NCBI GenBank assembly: GCA_964058805.1 | Contig: CAXKVV010001643.1 | Coordinates: 1 to 46,451, forward strand | DNA length: 46,451 nt | Reading direction: 5' to 3' | Source of the DNA: Schoenoplectus triqueter | Taxonomy: Eukaryota > Streptophyta > Magnoliopsida > Poales > Cyperaceae | Shown here: positions 1-11,522 of the stretch, one piece after another | How the letters are laid out: each line of letters opens with the position of its first letter | Position numbering within the stretch: position 1 is the stretch's first letter | Made by a program: the position numbers and the translations under genes | The notes under the pieces: model-generated | Told to the model about the DNA's origin: nothing | The model's database searches: none | Seen by the model: the letters and a program-made list of their open reading frames with translations, nothing else

Positions 1-3000
1 TAATATGTCACTGATTTTCTTGCTTGGGCTTGGGCCTGGATCTGGTTCGACCCAATTTTATCTTTTATGATGACAAGGGCGATATTTCTCTAACGATGCG
101 TTTTAAATTTATTCAACCACTAAACACTGAATATAATCTTCAAAACCCACAAAATCAGGTCTCTGCAGAGCACATGTACCAGCAGGATTTTATATCTGGT
201 AAAAAGAATAAATAAAACTGTACGGAGCATCCAGATTCAGTGATTGTGATTTGCAATTTGGCATTGCAATAATGGGAATCACATGGATATGTTCATTTCT
301 GTGATACACTTTGCTTCCTGAGAACTTGCTGTGCTGTTGGGTCGATTCTGGCACCAATGACAGAGATTGGGACCGGACTTGGATCAGACCAAATTCCAGA
401 CCAGGCGCTCTCGTTCTGTCACTTGATTGAAAGAACCAGTAAACGACCCAACAGGCAACAGCCGAAAAGACAGCGACAACACATCAAAAAAGGCCTGTTT
501 CTGTTGAAACCCACATGAGTATATTTGTCATTTTTATCAAAAGCGCAGGTGATGCTGTCTGAATGAATGGCTTGGAGAAGTGGAAGGATTAATTTTGGTA
601 TCTATTTGGTACTATCATTATGAGCAGATAGGGATATTGTTCATCGAGTCAAAATAGTCTGATCAATCTTTTGGGTAGATTCATTCTTAAATTGAGAATT
701 TATGTTTAGTTTCAAGGAATGAATGCATTGTTGTCAAAATGTTCAAACACAACGATATCATTTCCAATGTTACCTTTACATTTTGTCAAACACTCAAGTA
801 TTAATCATGTACAGATTTGTTACAGAACTAATTAAGTTGCTATTTACATACAGTACAACTCATCTTATCCGATAACGAACATGCCGCGACTAATTTTACG
901 AACGACAATTTGCCACGTCGGTATTTAATATGTAGGCAAGTCAATAAGTACACACGTACACTGAAACTAAAAGCAAAGTATAGATGTACTTATGGTGGGA
1001 TTAGACTTAAATACACATAGGATAGAACATTAGCATGCTTGATATATATCCAGTACAGTAGGTGATTGTGAACGATTAATATAAGCATCAATTAACTATA
1101 CAATGACGATTAATCGACAATAGCTGAGATCCAAATAGGCACATATGGGAATAGAAATGACAATTGAGAAATAAAAGTTGACATAACTGTTCATAAAATA
1201 GACCTCTTCAATTAATTGTGGATCAATATCATATCGGCGTCAGATGGGGAGATTTTTGCGCAAAGAATCTGTGGCCAAATCTACTGTCATGCCCCCAGAA
1301 TTTTCATGTTGGTGACATATAATTATTTTATTTGAAAACATCATTAATTGGTTATTGATCAGTGAAGCATGCAATGGAGATCCCAATACACCATCATAAA
1401 TTAAACATGACAACGTCGTTGCGATAAAAAAAAAAGTTACATGGGAGATCCTCGAATAATCACTTATTACATAGCAGCGCTTTGATTTTTTTTTTCAAGT
1501 TTTTTATTAATTTGGTTCTTGATAAGGTTTACATCTTCACGGAGATTTTTTTTTTTCTATAGTGAGCATCTTTGTCATTGTTGTGTGCATCATTAGATAG
1601 AAGAAATACCTTTTTAAATTATGTATGACATAGATGTAACACAAGAGTGTTCAATTGGGTCAATTAATTGAATTAACTAGTTTTGATTAAAAAGATGGTC
1701 CCATTTTTTGGTATTTTTGTTTCAATTTGCTTTACAAACAATTGAATTAACTTTTTCACTTCTAATTCTTTGTAATTAAAAGTCAACTAAACCAAAATAT
1801 TAGCACATAGTATGTTAACATTGCAGTGACATTCAACACAAATTTCAAAGTACATAATTATACAATTGCTGATCATTTAAGATTTTTATTTAATTTTAAA
1901 TAAAAAAATTGATTATATTTATTTTATTTATTCAATTTCAATATGCTTGATTTTATTTTATTTTCTATAAATGAGAAAATTTTAGATTGTTCGATCTTGA
2001 TTTCAATTTGGACAAAACCAATCAATAGAACCAAACACTGAAATAAAAAGTTACTGCCATTATTACATAATGTTGTTGTAGACTAATGCTGTTTGTATTA
2101 TATGTACATGCTTCCATCTTTTTTTTTTCTGTGGTCAAGAATGAATACCGTTATCAACAAACTCTATCAACATATATGCTCTAAAAATAAGAGCTTTGCA
2201 ATAATATACATTTGCACATCATAAAATCACAATAAAGACGTATTGTAACAAAATATTAGCAATTATCTTTTTAATTTGTCGTCAACGCTATAATTATTGT
2301 TGTAAAAAATACAAAAATTAAAAAAAAATGCAAGAACGCAAAGGAAACCTATAATTTAAAGGACAAATGCAACAAAATTACCGGGTTCATTGTGTAATTT
2401 AAACATTGTAGATTTGTAGGTAGATAATCCGACTGTAGATAAATAATAATTTAAGGCAGACATAACACAAAAGAGGAGGCGCATTTGGCTGGCCGAAGAA
2501 AAGTCAAAAGTCGGTTATGTCCTTCGGACCAGACTCAAGGTCTCGGTGTTTCACGTCACCACATTTTCCCAAAACATCTCAAATTTTTGTTTTTAGTGTA
2601 CACAAACTGATTCGTATCTCCAAGACTCAGAGGCGAATTTTCAAATCATGGCGTAACTCTTGAGACAGCAAAAGTTTAGTTATGTTTAGTCAGCTTGAAA
2701 TGAAGATTTTTCTTTTCTTTTCATTAAATTTGATTTATTTGATCAGAGATGACGAGATGGTTTAAAATACTTTAAATGAAGTCCTTTTAGTTTGAATTTT
2801 AGCTCAGACGAGAAAAAATAACTTGGGGATCGAAGAGTTTGTAAGTTGAAAAAAGCAGCATATGTAACTTTAATTTTATTATTATTGTAATTTCAATTTT
2901 AATATTAGTGCATATAATGTAAGTATCTTATCTCATATAACAACAAATATTATGAAACGTCAATCTATGTACTAAATTTAATTAATGCCTTCCAAAAAAA

Positions 3001-4480
3001 ATTCGAATAATACTAAATATTTATAATATATTTTCATGTATTCGTACTACTAAGTAATCAGTATTTTCTACCATTATATATTTATGTGTTAGAAATGTAT
3101 TTAATTAATATCAAATTAATTTATTAAAATATTTTTAAAATCAACAAGAATGTACATGTACACAAAATTTATAAAAGCAATCCGATCAATCTGACTAATA
3201 CTTTTGACCATGTCTACTGCATTTAGGGACACTCCTACAAATTCATTTTAGTGTCAATTGTTTTCTCTTCACACGTTCACAACTGATCTTGGATCCATAA
3301 AAAAAACATAGTTTAATCTACCCACTGCCCCTTTGGTTTTCAGGTGGTTTTGACGATGTTAGAAGCAAGTATAAATATTATTTTCAGCACTGAAAGCAAG
3401 GATTAATTTGTTAATATTATTCACTACTATTCTTAATTAAAACTCTTTGTTTTTCCCTTCTTACACAAGTGTGGCAATAATGTGTTTACAGATTGGATTT
3501 TTTTTAAATAAACAAATGACGATGAATCAATAAAGGGCACTGATCGACTTAGCTGATAATAAATATCTTGTTTTTTTTGTGCAAGTTTGACTTGAAATTT
3601 AATCGACTAGCTAAAATAGTTTGAGGATTATTTAAATCCTCTCGAGGATGAAAATTTCTTTGCAGTGACATTTTTATAAGAAATCTTTATTAAATATTTT
3701 TTTAAAGGACTGCTGGTAGAAAACTTTAATATAATTAAATGAAAACGTTTAAATTATATGATACACGTGCTTAGCTTGAAATTTTATATTATCAATTTCA
3801 AATAAATAATTCAGACTTGTGATGTATACAAGAAGGCAAGTTTATATTCTAACGATTTAAATTTTACGTAAGATTTGTATAAAATAAAGAGGCCAGATTT
3901 TATTGAAAATTTAAATATTGTACAAAATGGAAATAAATAATATATTGTTTCAGGAAGACCTACCGCTATGATAGCATCATCGTTATCATTGAATCGAAAT
4001 TTGGTTTTAAATAATAAGCCATTTGAATTAGTTGAATACTTAAATCATTTGATCTAATCTATCTCCATTAAGTTAAACTAGTTATATATCCGCGTGTTGC
4101 AGCAGACTCTTTTATTTAAATATTAAAATATTATAAAATAAAAAAAAAATCATATTTATTAATTAAATTATAAATTCACCAAATTATATGGAAAATCTAT
4201 AATAAAGACTATATTTAATCTTGGATGAGATTTTTGCACAATATGAGTTAATGATTCATGATTTTTATGGCAAGAAAAGTAAATTATTCTAACATATATT
4301 ATCACCATTAATTTCTTATCAAATATGCAACCTAAATAAAAAATAATATTATGGAAATAATAGTATATAAGGAAAAAAAATGGAGAGAAAGAAAGGATCA
4401 ATGGACGCGATCACATATGTTCAATCAACTAAAAATAAATATTATCCGTCTAATTGAGGGATAAAATAGATATAACAAAA
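1..4480. other. AT-rich intergenic stretch, no gene found
   Basis: This stretch is AT-rich with many poly-A and poly-T runs and no reading frame whose translation resembles a known protein. The longest open stretches are under 80 codons and look random in composition. Positions 24-215 are open for 63 codons, but I recognise nothing in the product, and there is no neighbouring exon evidence. A slightly less AT-rich patch near 2460-2600 could be regulatory, but nothing specific supports that. I see no transposon with clean ends here. Confidence 0.5.
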
Positions 4481-4537
4481 AATTATCATGATAAAAAATG
4501 GACCCTTCAATTCTTGAATGCTTTATATAATAATATA

Positions 4538-4890
4538 GATTACAAAGTACATATATTACATAGTTTGATCCGAACCGATTCAAATTTTCTTTATTATAGA
4601 ATTTTCTAACTTCTTCTACTATTAGTCTTTTTTTCCGATCAGAACCGGATCAAACAAACAATTTCAATCACATAAAATTTAAAATTATTTAATATATCTG
4701 AAGTGCTGAAATCTAATTTATAAAGTACATATATTAGATCATTTGATCCGCAAACTGATTCAAATTCCTTAATTATGAAATTTTCCACCCTATTACTCTT
4801 CTAATAATAATTTTTACAACCAGCACCAGATCAAACAAACCATTTATTTATATATAAATTATTGAATTATTTAACAGAAGTGAACTGCTG
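4538..4890. repeat. imperfect tandem duplication, period about 178 bp
   Basis: Two adjacent diverged copies share an ordered series of motifs: AAAGTACATATATTA, TTTGATCCG, GATTCAAATT, then ATCAAACAAAC. The AAAGTAC anchor lies at 4544 and again at 4722, a spacing of 178 bp. The copies differ by many substitutions and small indels, so the duplication is old. A related motif series (TTTATA..ATAATATAGAT) recurs near 29840-29890, so the unit may derive from a dispersed repeat. Its function is unknown. Confidence 0.65.
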
Positions 4891-4959
4891 ATTAGCAGTT
4901 GATATCAGTAACAATAAATATACCTCGCAATCAATCCAACAAAGACATCGACGGATGCA

Positions 4960-5290
4960 TCTTTAATTTTTCTTAAGGGAAATTAGGTTTCTTCCATAAA
5001 TGGGCGAAGAAGAGAGGGAGAGTAGAGAGGCAGCGACGGTCAAGACGGGACAAGCACGTGCCACGAAGCGGCGAAACATTCGCTGGGTTTTAATCTGACA
5101 AACGCTCCCTAAGGAAAAAAAACAACGCTCACACGTGCGAAGAGTCATTGCATGTCTCATGTCTGTGGGTCCCACCCTCCATAGGGGCAGCGTGCCAAGG
5201 CACAAAATGCTCTTTTGGTTTCCTTTGATTGGATCTACCTTGTCGCTCCAGCCTGGCGCCCTGGACCCCAATCTACCTTTTGACCATTGT
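4960..5290. promoter_or_regulatory. GC-richer patch with two G-box-type cores, possible promoter
   Basis: This patch is clearly less AT-rich than its surroundings. It contains a palindromic G-box core CACGTG at about 5055 and a CACGTG-like ACACGTGCG near 5133, elements known to bind plant bZIP and bHLH factors. On the minus strand a pyrimidine-rich run near 5010-5025 resembles a plant 5' leader. No coding exon was found on either side, so the assignment as a promoter is only an inference. Confidence 0.25.
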
Positions 5291-6190
5291 CAACTCCTCC
5301 TAATCTAAAGCGCTATGCTTTCTACTTTCTATTTTCTAGTAGGAGAAAGATTTTATATTTCTTTTTTTTTTGAAGGGGGGAGTGGGGTTGATTTTCATTT
5401 ATAATTTGTTAGTTTTATTCGTGGAAGGAAGTATTTTAATTTTTTAGATGTAAGTTTCTGTCTATTTTTGAAAGGGAAGTCAGTGAGCAAATTTTTCTTG
5501 CATTTAAAGTAGCATCCAAATTTCACTATTTACTTAATAAGAAAAAAACACGTTGCATTAATGTTTTGAAATAGAATGCTCCCAATTTTTTTTGTGACAA
5601 ATTATTCAAAATTTAAGTTTATTTTGTTAGGAGTAATAAATATTGGCGTTTTCTGATGTTTGGGTTTTTTTAAGGGTGTTGAGCTTTATTAGAAACCAGC
5701 TCGAGTGCAATGCGGGAACGACAACCGTGCATTTCACTTAAATAATAACGTGGTTATGATATAAATATTCAATTGAGAGGCAAGTATAAATTATAAACAC
5801 CGCTATGAACTGGAATTGGCTTATTCGGTAGCACTATGAAGGTCTGGCACTCTGTCAAAGGGCCTGTCATGTCTACGAGATTACCAGTATACAACTCTTT
5901 CACACTGTTCTCTTTCTTCCTCTTTTTGGCACCAGTCCGTAGGCAACACTGTTTCCCATTTAACAAGCGGCTAGAGACAGTACCTCCAAGTTTTCCTTTC
6001 GAGTAAAACAAATATAAGAAGAGCAACTATCCAGCAAAGTCTTTTGAATTAACAAAGAAAGTTTCAGTTTCAAGTGACAGTCTTTTTGAATAGTAAACAT
6101 AAAATACAGTAGGTAATTTTTCTCGCTATATTAATCAATAAAGCAAAGATCAATCCGTCAAGAATATTATAAGATTCAAATTCCACGCTA
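5291..6190. other. intergenic, downstream of the ARF gene
   Basis: No coding feature is recognisable. The minus-strand open stretch at 5769-6026 has no recognisable product. The right part (about 6150-6398) probably belongs to the 3' UTR of the ARF gene described next. Confidence 0.4.
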
Positions 6191-6195
6191 AACAA

Positions 6196-6201
6196 TTTAT
6201 T
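6196..6201 (-). terminator. candidate polyadenylation signal of the ARF gene
   Basis: AATAAA on the minus strand lies about 200 nt downstream of the TAG stop at 6401-6399, a usual distance for a plant 3' UTR. Plant signals are degenerate, so this is only a candidate. Confidence 0.35.
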
Positions 6202-6398
6202 GTTCTGCTGACACAAGAAGTTGTTAGAACAAAGAGACGAACAATAGAAGGATCCAAATACAATAGGAAATTGGAATTCTCAAACACTACAACAAAACCA
6301 ACACAACAAACTTAAAAATACATGGCCTCTAAATTATTTCCGTGTAAGTCCTTCCAGCAGCATTAATTTGATATTGAGGCTTTAGCTCCTCTACGGCT

Positions 6399-9300
6399 CT
6401 ACCTCTCTAAGTTCTCGCTACCTGAATCCGCAAGTATCGTGAGCCTCCGTGCCGTTTTCATAAATTCACTAAATAAACAGAAGAAATGACAATTTTACAC
6501 TTCAGAAATTACTTTTTGTAATAAAACAAGCATATTTAGGTATGAAATTTTATGATGTATATTAATATTCTAGAAAACCTGAAAGGTTGATCACCAGTCT
6601 GCTTCAGAGCTCCAGCTGCGTCCCTATAACGCACTTGGCTCATCAATTCTTCCTTCTCTACACCAAACATGTTGGCTAACCTTCCATACAACTCCTCATA
6701 TGACTCGAAACCTGTCAAGTCGAGTGTTCGTCCCACATCCTCAGACTCCATGAAAACCTTACAATGTCCTGTTTCAAACCCCAACCCTAACCCCGGCCCT
6801 TCATTCAACACCTCATGTTTTGTGGGACCCGCATCTGAAGCTGTGTCCCCAGATCCATCAAGGGATATCTGCTTCTCAGTCAGTATTGGTTTACCAAAGA
6901 GCATTATATAAGGCTTTTTAACACTCTTCTCGGTAACTACTTTATCAGGAGTGCCTATGGTGAGAAAACATGATACATTTTCTTGTTTTGCATGGTTTCC
7001 GATGCAAGGCCTGACTGATGGACCCAGTTGACTTAGTTGGGCCAGCTGAGACAGCTGTTGGTCCGGAGGTGAAAAGCCAAAAAGGGCATGCCTGGCTCCC
7101 TGTATGCCTAACAAGGGAGGTTGGGTGGGACCCGGTACAAACCCAAGGAGTGTACCCGGGAGAAATGGATGGTGGTGGGTCAAGTTAAAGTGGGGGTGGA
7201 GAGGATGTGGGAGGTCAGGGGGTGCGGGAATGCATAACTTTTTACGCGGTGGTGAAAAAGGGACTAAATGGATAGATGGGATGTTTGACACCAGTTCGAC
7301 CAGCCATGGACTGACACGCTTCACATTTTGTAACAAGTCAGGTTCATCCCAAGTTACCTGCAGATGGAGTTCCGTATGTGAAATTTGCTCAAATTTGAGG
7401 ATCAAGAAGATAATTGGGTTAACTACAGATATTTTACATATGCTTCAGCTAGTAATGGAGGTTCAGTAAAGTCCGAAAGACGAGATCAGAAGAGCCGACT
7501 AAACAACAAAATACCTAAAAAGTTTCCTTTGTAAATATTTGCAAATATACCACTTGATTACAGACTATTCAAGATTATGTCAGTTGACAAATAGTCTTAA
7601 TTACATTTGAGAACCCTAAATATCAGTCCATTATACTGGAGATTGCTTTTGCCATTACATGACAATTATTTTTTTTCTTTTTGAACTTTTATCATGGGTG
7701 ATGTTATTAGCTAGAAACCAACAAACAGGTACAGTAATGGATATGGATCCTTCTTAAAAGCTGTGGGTCCTTGTTCCAAACATAAGGGTCCTTCCCTGAA
7801 TTATGATACACTGTAGGCTGAATTATACTAATTTACTAGTAGTAAAAAACTAAATTTAGAATGTACCTGGAGCAATCTCCAAGGAGAATTGGGCCAATTA
7901 ATTGGCTCTGCCACCTGTACACCCGATACAGTCCCCATGAACCAACTAATCCTCGATGAATCCTCAGTCTCAAATGCCATCTTGAACCTCATACCAGGTC
8001 CCCAACGGGTACGCATTGAGGTCCGCACCAGCCCTGCCCGCACACAGAACTCAGGAGTGCTAGCGCGTGGGTAGTATACTACTTCAAAGGGTCGCCCTTC
8101 TGCTGCTAGCCTGGCAGCCTCAACTATTGATTCCAAACGGATTCTGGATTTGGAATTATTGGTTGGATGTAAGTTGTGCTTTGAGTGAATTCCTGCGCAA
8201 TCAGCAAAATTTAATTGGCTGCAGTTTGTATCAATGGACCTTGGGAGTTGATTACAACTGTTGTCTGTTTTTCTGGTTTTGTAACATGTTGAGTACAGAA
8301 GAACATGCACTGATTATGTTGTTGTAATGGAAAACAAAAACTGACTAGTACAGCACAACCAGTAGTGCTACAATTGCTGCACTGGTATAGAAACTGATTG
8401 GCAGTGCTGGTAATGACCATGTAATGGAAAACAAAAACAGACTAGTACAACACAACCAGTAGTGCTACAATTGCTGCAGTGGTATAGAAACTGGTTGTAT
8501 CCTGGCGGTAAAAGCCATAAAACGGCATCCTAAGTTCATAACAAAAGATAAGCACCAGATCCCACAAGTCCAAACAGGGTATTACCAAAACCCTATTGCA
8601 TCCATGGTACAATTTATTTTCCCTACCTTCTACCATAAAGAGCAAACCATAAAACCACCAAAACCAAAACCAAGAAGGGAGAAAATAACAACAAACTATT
8701 TTGATACCATTCCAGTGCAGTACTGCATAAAGACAAAAACATTAACCTTAAACCGGGAGCTAAAATTTACCTTCATCTTCACGAATAAACATAGAAAAGC
8801 CACCATATCCCCATCCAGTTGACTCACCAGTACCAACTCCGGTACCAATTCCTATTTTCGACCTCCTGATGCCGACACATAATTCCCCATTCTCAGCTCT
8901 TAGGAATACAATCGAGTCACCAGCCACAAGCTTTTTATGGTTCACAAATGTGCTCCAACCAGTTGTCAACAAGTGCCGCCTAGGGGTACCACGATAAATA
9001 TGCCGAAATTTCCACACTGTACCATGCACATCCTTGGCTAGCACTGTCTGTACCGGTGGGTCAGCTGTATAGTCCAACCTAGGAAATATGGTCTCGGCAC
9101 AGTACCTTGGAACAGAGAAACCACCTCCATTATTGGCGTCAGACTGAGTTAGGGTTTTCGCAAAAGAGGCGGGCTTTTCTGGCTCAGGTTGAGAGCTGTT
9201 TTTGTCAATTTCAATATCAAACTCGTTAGCCCCAACAGGCACAAGGCCAATCTTTGCATAAACCTCATCAGTGTTGGTGTCAGCTAGGTACTTGATGGAA

Positions 9301-9545
9301 GAGACGTGGCAGAGGATCAATGGAGGGACACTGTGGCAGGGATTTGATACTGGTAAAACCTCGTGGGGTGCAGCCACAGAGAAATGCTCAAAATGGCCTT
9401 GTGGGAAGTAGTAGACCTCGGAGTTTAGAGATGGCATTTGAACCATGCTGCCGGCACAAGCGTGCCAGAGTTGCGGATCCAGGCACCGGTCTGATGAGTC
9501 CCTGGCCGGTGGTGGGTCCTTCGGCGATTCCATGAAGGTTATCAT
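6399..9545 (-). CDS. ARF10/16: auxin response factor, clade C (ARF10/ARF16-like), four coding exons
   Basis: This is a nuclear transcription factor that binds auxin response elements; clade C members are known mainly as repressors. The exons on the minus strand are 9545-8771, 8192-7867, 7357-6579 and 6468-6399, totalling 1950 nt or 649 residues plus TAG. All introns are GT-AG with phases 1, 0 and 2. Residues 21-35 hold the family motif [15 protein letters not shown]. The B3 domain spans about 126-228 ([20 protein letters not shown], later [26 protein letters not shown]). The ARF domain spans about 275-366 ([46 protein letters not shown]). GIQGARHA at 451-458 is encoded by the miR160 site. An LFG motif at 519-521 resembles the TOPLESS-binding RLFG type. 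The C-terminal PB1 domain (about 565-640) keeps the lysine of CKVF and the acidic end GDQPFSEF. A second in-frame ATG four codons downstream (9533) is an alternative start. ARF17 is excluded because it lacks PB1. Confidence 0.96.
7089..7109 (-). promoter_or_regulatory. miR160 target site in the ARF mRNA
   Basis: The plus strand here reproduces the mature plant miR160 sequence at 20 of 21 positions, so the minus-strand mRNA is complementary to it. The single mismatch pairs with the last (3') base of the miRNA, which is usually tolerated. The site encodes the conserved residues GIQGARH in exon 3. Known biology: miR160 cleaves ARF10, ARF16 and ARF17 transcripts in land plants. The intact site strongly supports this gene being under miR160 control. 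Confidence 0.95.
8324..8497. repeat. tandem duplication inside ARF intron 1
   Basis: A 77-bp segment starting GTAATGGAAAACAAAAAC occurs at 8324-8400 and again at 8421-8497, a period of 97 bp, with only about five substitutions between copies. A short unique spacer (GCAGTGCTGGTAATGACCAT) lies between them. It sits entirely within the first coding intron (8770-8193), so it does not affect the protein. Confidence 0.9.
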
Positions 9546-9609
9546 CTTTCAATCTCTTCTTCCAGGGATTGAATGGGGCTTGTTGATGCGCTTGTTGTCT
9601 TACAGAAGG

Positions 9610-10352
9610 CTGGATTGGAGAAAAATGAGAAATTTGAACTAAATAAAAAGCTGAATATCTGCCTGCCTAAAATTGCTTCGAATTATTTTCACAAAGAAAG
9701 GTATGAACTATGAAATAAGTGAAAGGTTTTGGAGTAAAATGGAAAAGAACTAGCAAAATAACGACGAATCTTGTTTTTACTTTGAGATGATAACTTTTAG
9801 ACCGTAAGGAGGAAGAATAAATTGACTTCTCCTCCTAAAAATTTAGTGATTTCACAAAATAATATCAACGAGTCAAAGAAAACGACAAATACGAGAAGTA
9901 TCTTACCTTATGACAAGAAAATTACTCATTCGGAAGCAACAAGTGACTTCTTTGTCCACAAATCTAAACTGAAATATAAGAACAAAAATGAAAAAAAAAG
10001 CAGACAAGAGCAACAACATTATAGTAAATTGACAAATAAACGAGATGAAAACAAGTTGATTGAAACAAGATCTCACCTCTATTCTTTGTGAACTTTTAAC
10101 TGGAAGAAGGCTCAGAAATTAGACCCAATTTGAACAAGAAATTAGAATAAAAAAGGATCGCGAATTTCTCAAACTCTCAACGCCTAACTCACTTAATGCA
10201 GTTAAATCCACACAAAAAAGGAACAAAATTAGAACCAGCCAAGCTCAGAATAGCCCCAAAATCGCATCTTTGACTAAGACACAGGAAAAGATTAAAACAT
10301 TTATCAATGGAAAAGCCCCCATTTCACTCAGGCGCCAACAGAGATTGCTTAC
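9610..10352 (-). other. probable intron in the ARF 5' UTR
   Basis: Inferred: on the minus strand a good donor (TTTTGG|GTAAGC) lies at 10352 and a good acceptor with a pyrimidine tract (CATTTTTCTCCAATCCAG|CC) ends at 9610, 64 nt before the ATG. An alternative donor (ATAAG|GTAAGA) lies near 9912. ARF10/16-type genes are known to carry leader introns. Only cDNA would settle the exact splice pair. Confidence 0.45.
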
Positions 10353-10506
10353 CCAAAATCTCGCTCCATCTCCTCTCTCTCAGAGCGCTGCACACACAAA
10401 GAGGGGTATCAGACTATCAGCACACTAAAGATTCCCACCAAATAAAGCAACCCAAGTGGGGGTATGTTGATAAAACTGGGGTGTGGGGCTGAGTTCCTTC
10501 CCACAG

Positions 10507-10524
10507 TCTCTCTCTCTCTCTCTC
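10507..10524. repeat. (TC)9 microsatellite in the ARF leader region
   Basis: Nine perfect TC units on the plus strand, within a longer interrupted pyrimidine tract ending near 10536. Such tracts are common in plant 5' leaders and are often length-polymorphic. Confidence 0.85.
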
Positions 10525-10540
10525 CTTCTCTCTCGAAGGA

Positions 10541-10550
10541 GAAAATATAG
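10541..10550 (-). promoter_or_regulatory. TATA-like box of the ARF gene, followed by GA-rich leader
   Basis: The minus strand reads CTATATTTTC, followed about 20-45 nt downstream by a long GA-rich stretch that is the complement of the CT microsatellite. A GA/CT-rich leader just after a TATA box is typical of plant core promoters. The start of transcription near 10515 is an inference. Confidence 0.4.
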
Positions 10551-10699
10551 AAGAGAGCTGTATTAATCCGAGGTCTTTTCAGCCTTCACACTTTACAGTT
10601 TACACTGTACCTTAATCTCCCTCTCTCTCTATCTCGTGATCAACAAATTAGGTATATGTTAACAGTCTCCAACACCAGAGCCCAGGTCCACAGTTGATG

Positions 10700-11510
10700 A
10701 TATCGGTACGGCCCCACTGCGTCACGAGAAAGGCAGGATCCCTTTCTATGTTTTTTTCCATTTCAGTTTGCCGTAAAAGGGCACAGGGAATCTCCAACAA
10801 TTTCTATGTTTCTTTATTACATGTTTGAATGGATTTTATATAGGGCAAAACTGGTATTTTCTTTTCTTCTTTGTAAATGCAAAGGTAGCGAGGTCTGTAA
10901 TTTTTTTTTAGAGAACTGTAAAAGTTTGTTGGCAGTATATTTTTACTGATATCAATTTTTATTAATTCCGATATATATTTTTTTGAACTTCAACATGCAT
11001 TTTATTAATTTCGATAATTATTTCATATATTATTTTAAAACTTCTACCTGTACCTAGAGGTGAGATCTATTGCTATCTACATTAAATTTATAGGTCTACT
11101 GATAAAAATTTTGGATTTGACCATACATCACTTAGTAAAGATACATTTATTATCATCTATACTAGATTTACAAGTCTACTGATATCAATTTTTAAGACGT
11201 TAAATAATTATGTTTCATATTAACATATTTATTACTTAATTTATTTTTTGTCATCATTTTATTATTCGACTCAAATAAGGTGAATCGATGACAATATATG
11301 TATACTGACTCAAAAATGATAATCGTAAAATATAATAACAATAAAATACGATTGTCTCGTTGAGCTCTTTGCATTTTGATATTCAAAAGAAGTGTGTTTT
11401 TATTTGAAAATTATTTACTCAACAGTCAATTCAACATATATGTTTTGATGCTATTAGCAGTATTTGGCGAAACTATATATAATCATAACATATATCTTCT
11501 TTTTTTTTTA
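10700..11510. other. ARF upstream region, AT-rich
   Basis: This is the sequence upstream of the proposed ARF promoter. One TGTCTC (a canonical auxin response element core) occurs on the plus strand at 11353-11358, roughly 0.8 kb upstream of the inferred start. A single 6-mer is expected by chance, so no function is claimed. No gene is recognisable. Confidence 0.4.
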
Positions 11511-11522
11511 CTGATGTCAATA

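Noticed and set aside
24..215. 63-codon open stretch at the left edge
   Set aside because: No recognisable domain, no support from neighbouring exons, and AT-rich sequence follows at once; it could as well be untranslated or intergenic.
6669..6911. Plus-strand open stretches over the ARF exons (also 7104-7469, 8067-8327, 9320-9642)
   Set aside because: They are antisense shadows of the well-supported ARF coding exons or introns.
11353..11358. TGTCTC auxin response element upstream of ARF
   Set aside because: A single six-base match about 0.8 kb from the inferred start is expected by chance in AT-rich DNA of this length.
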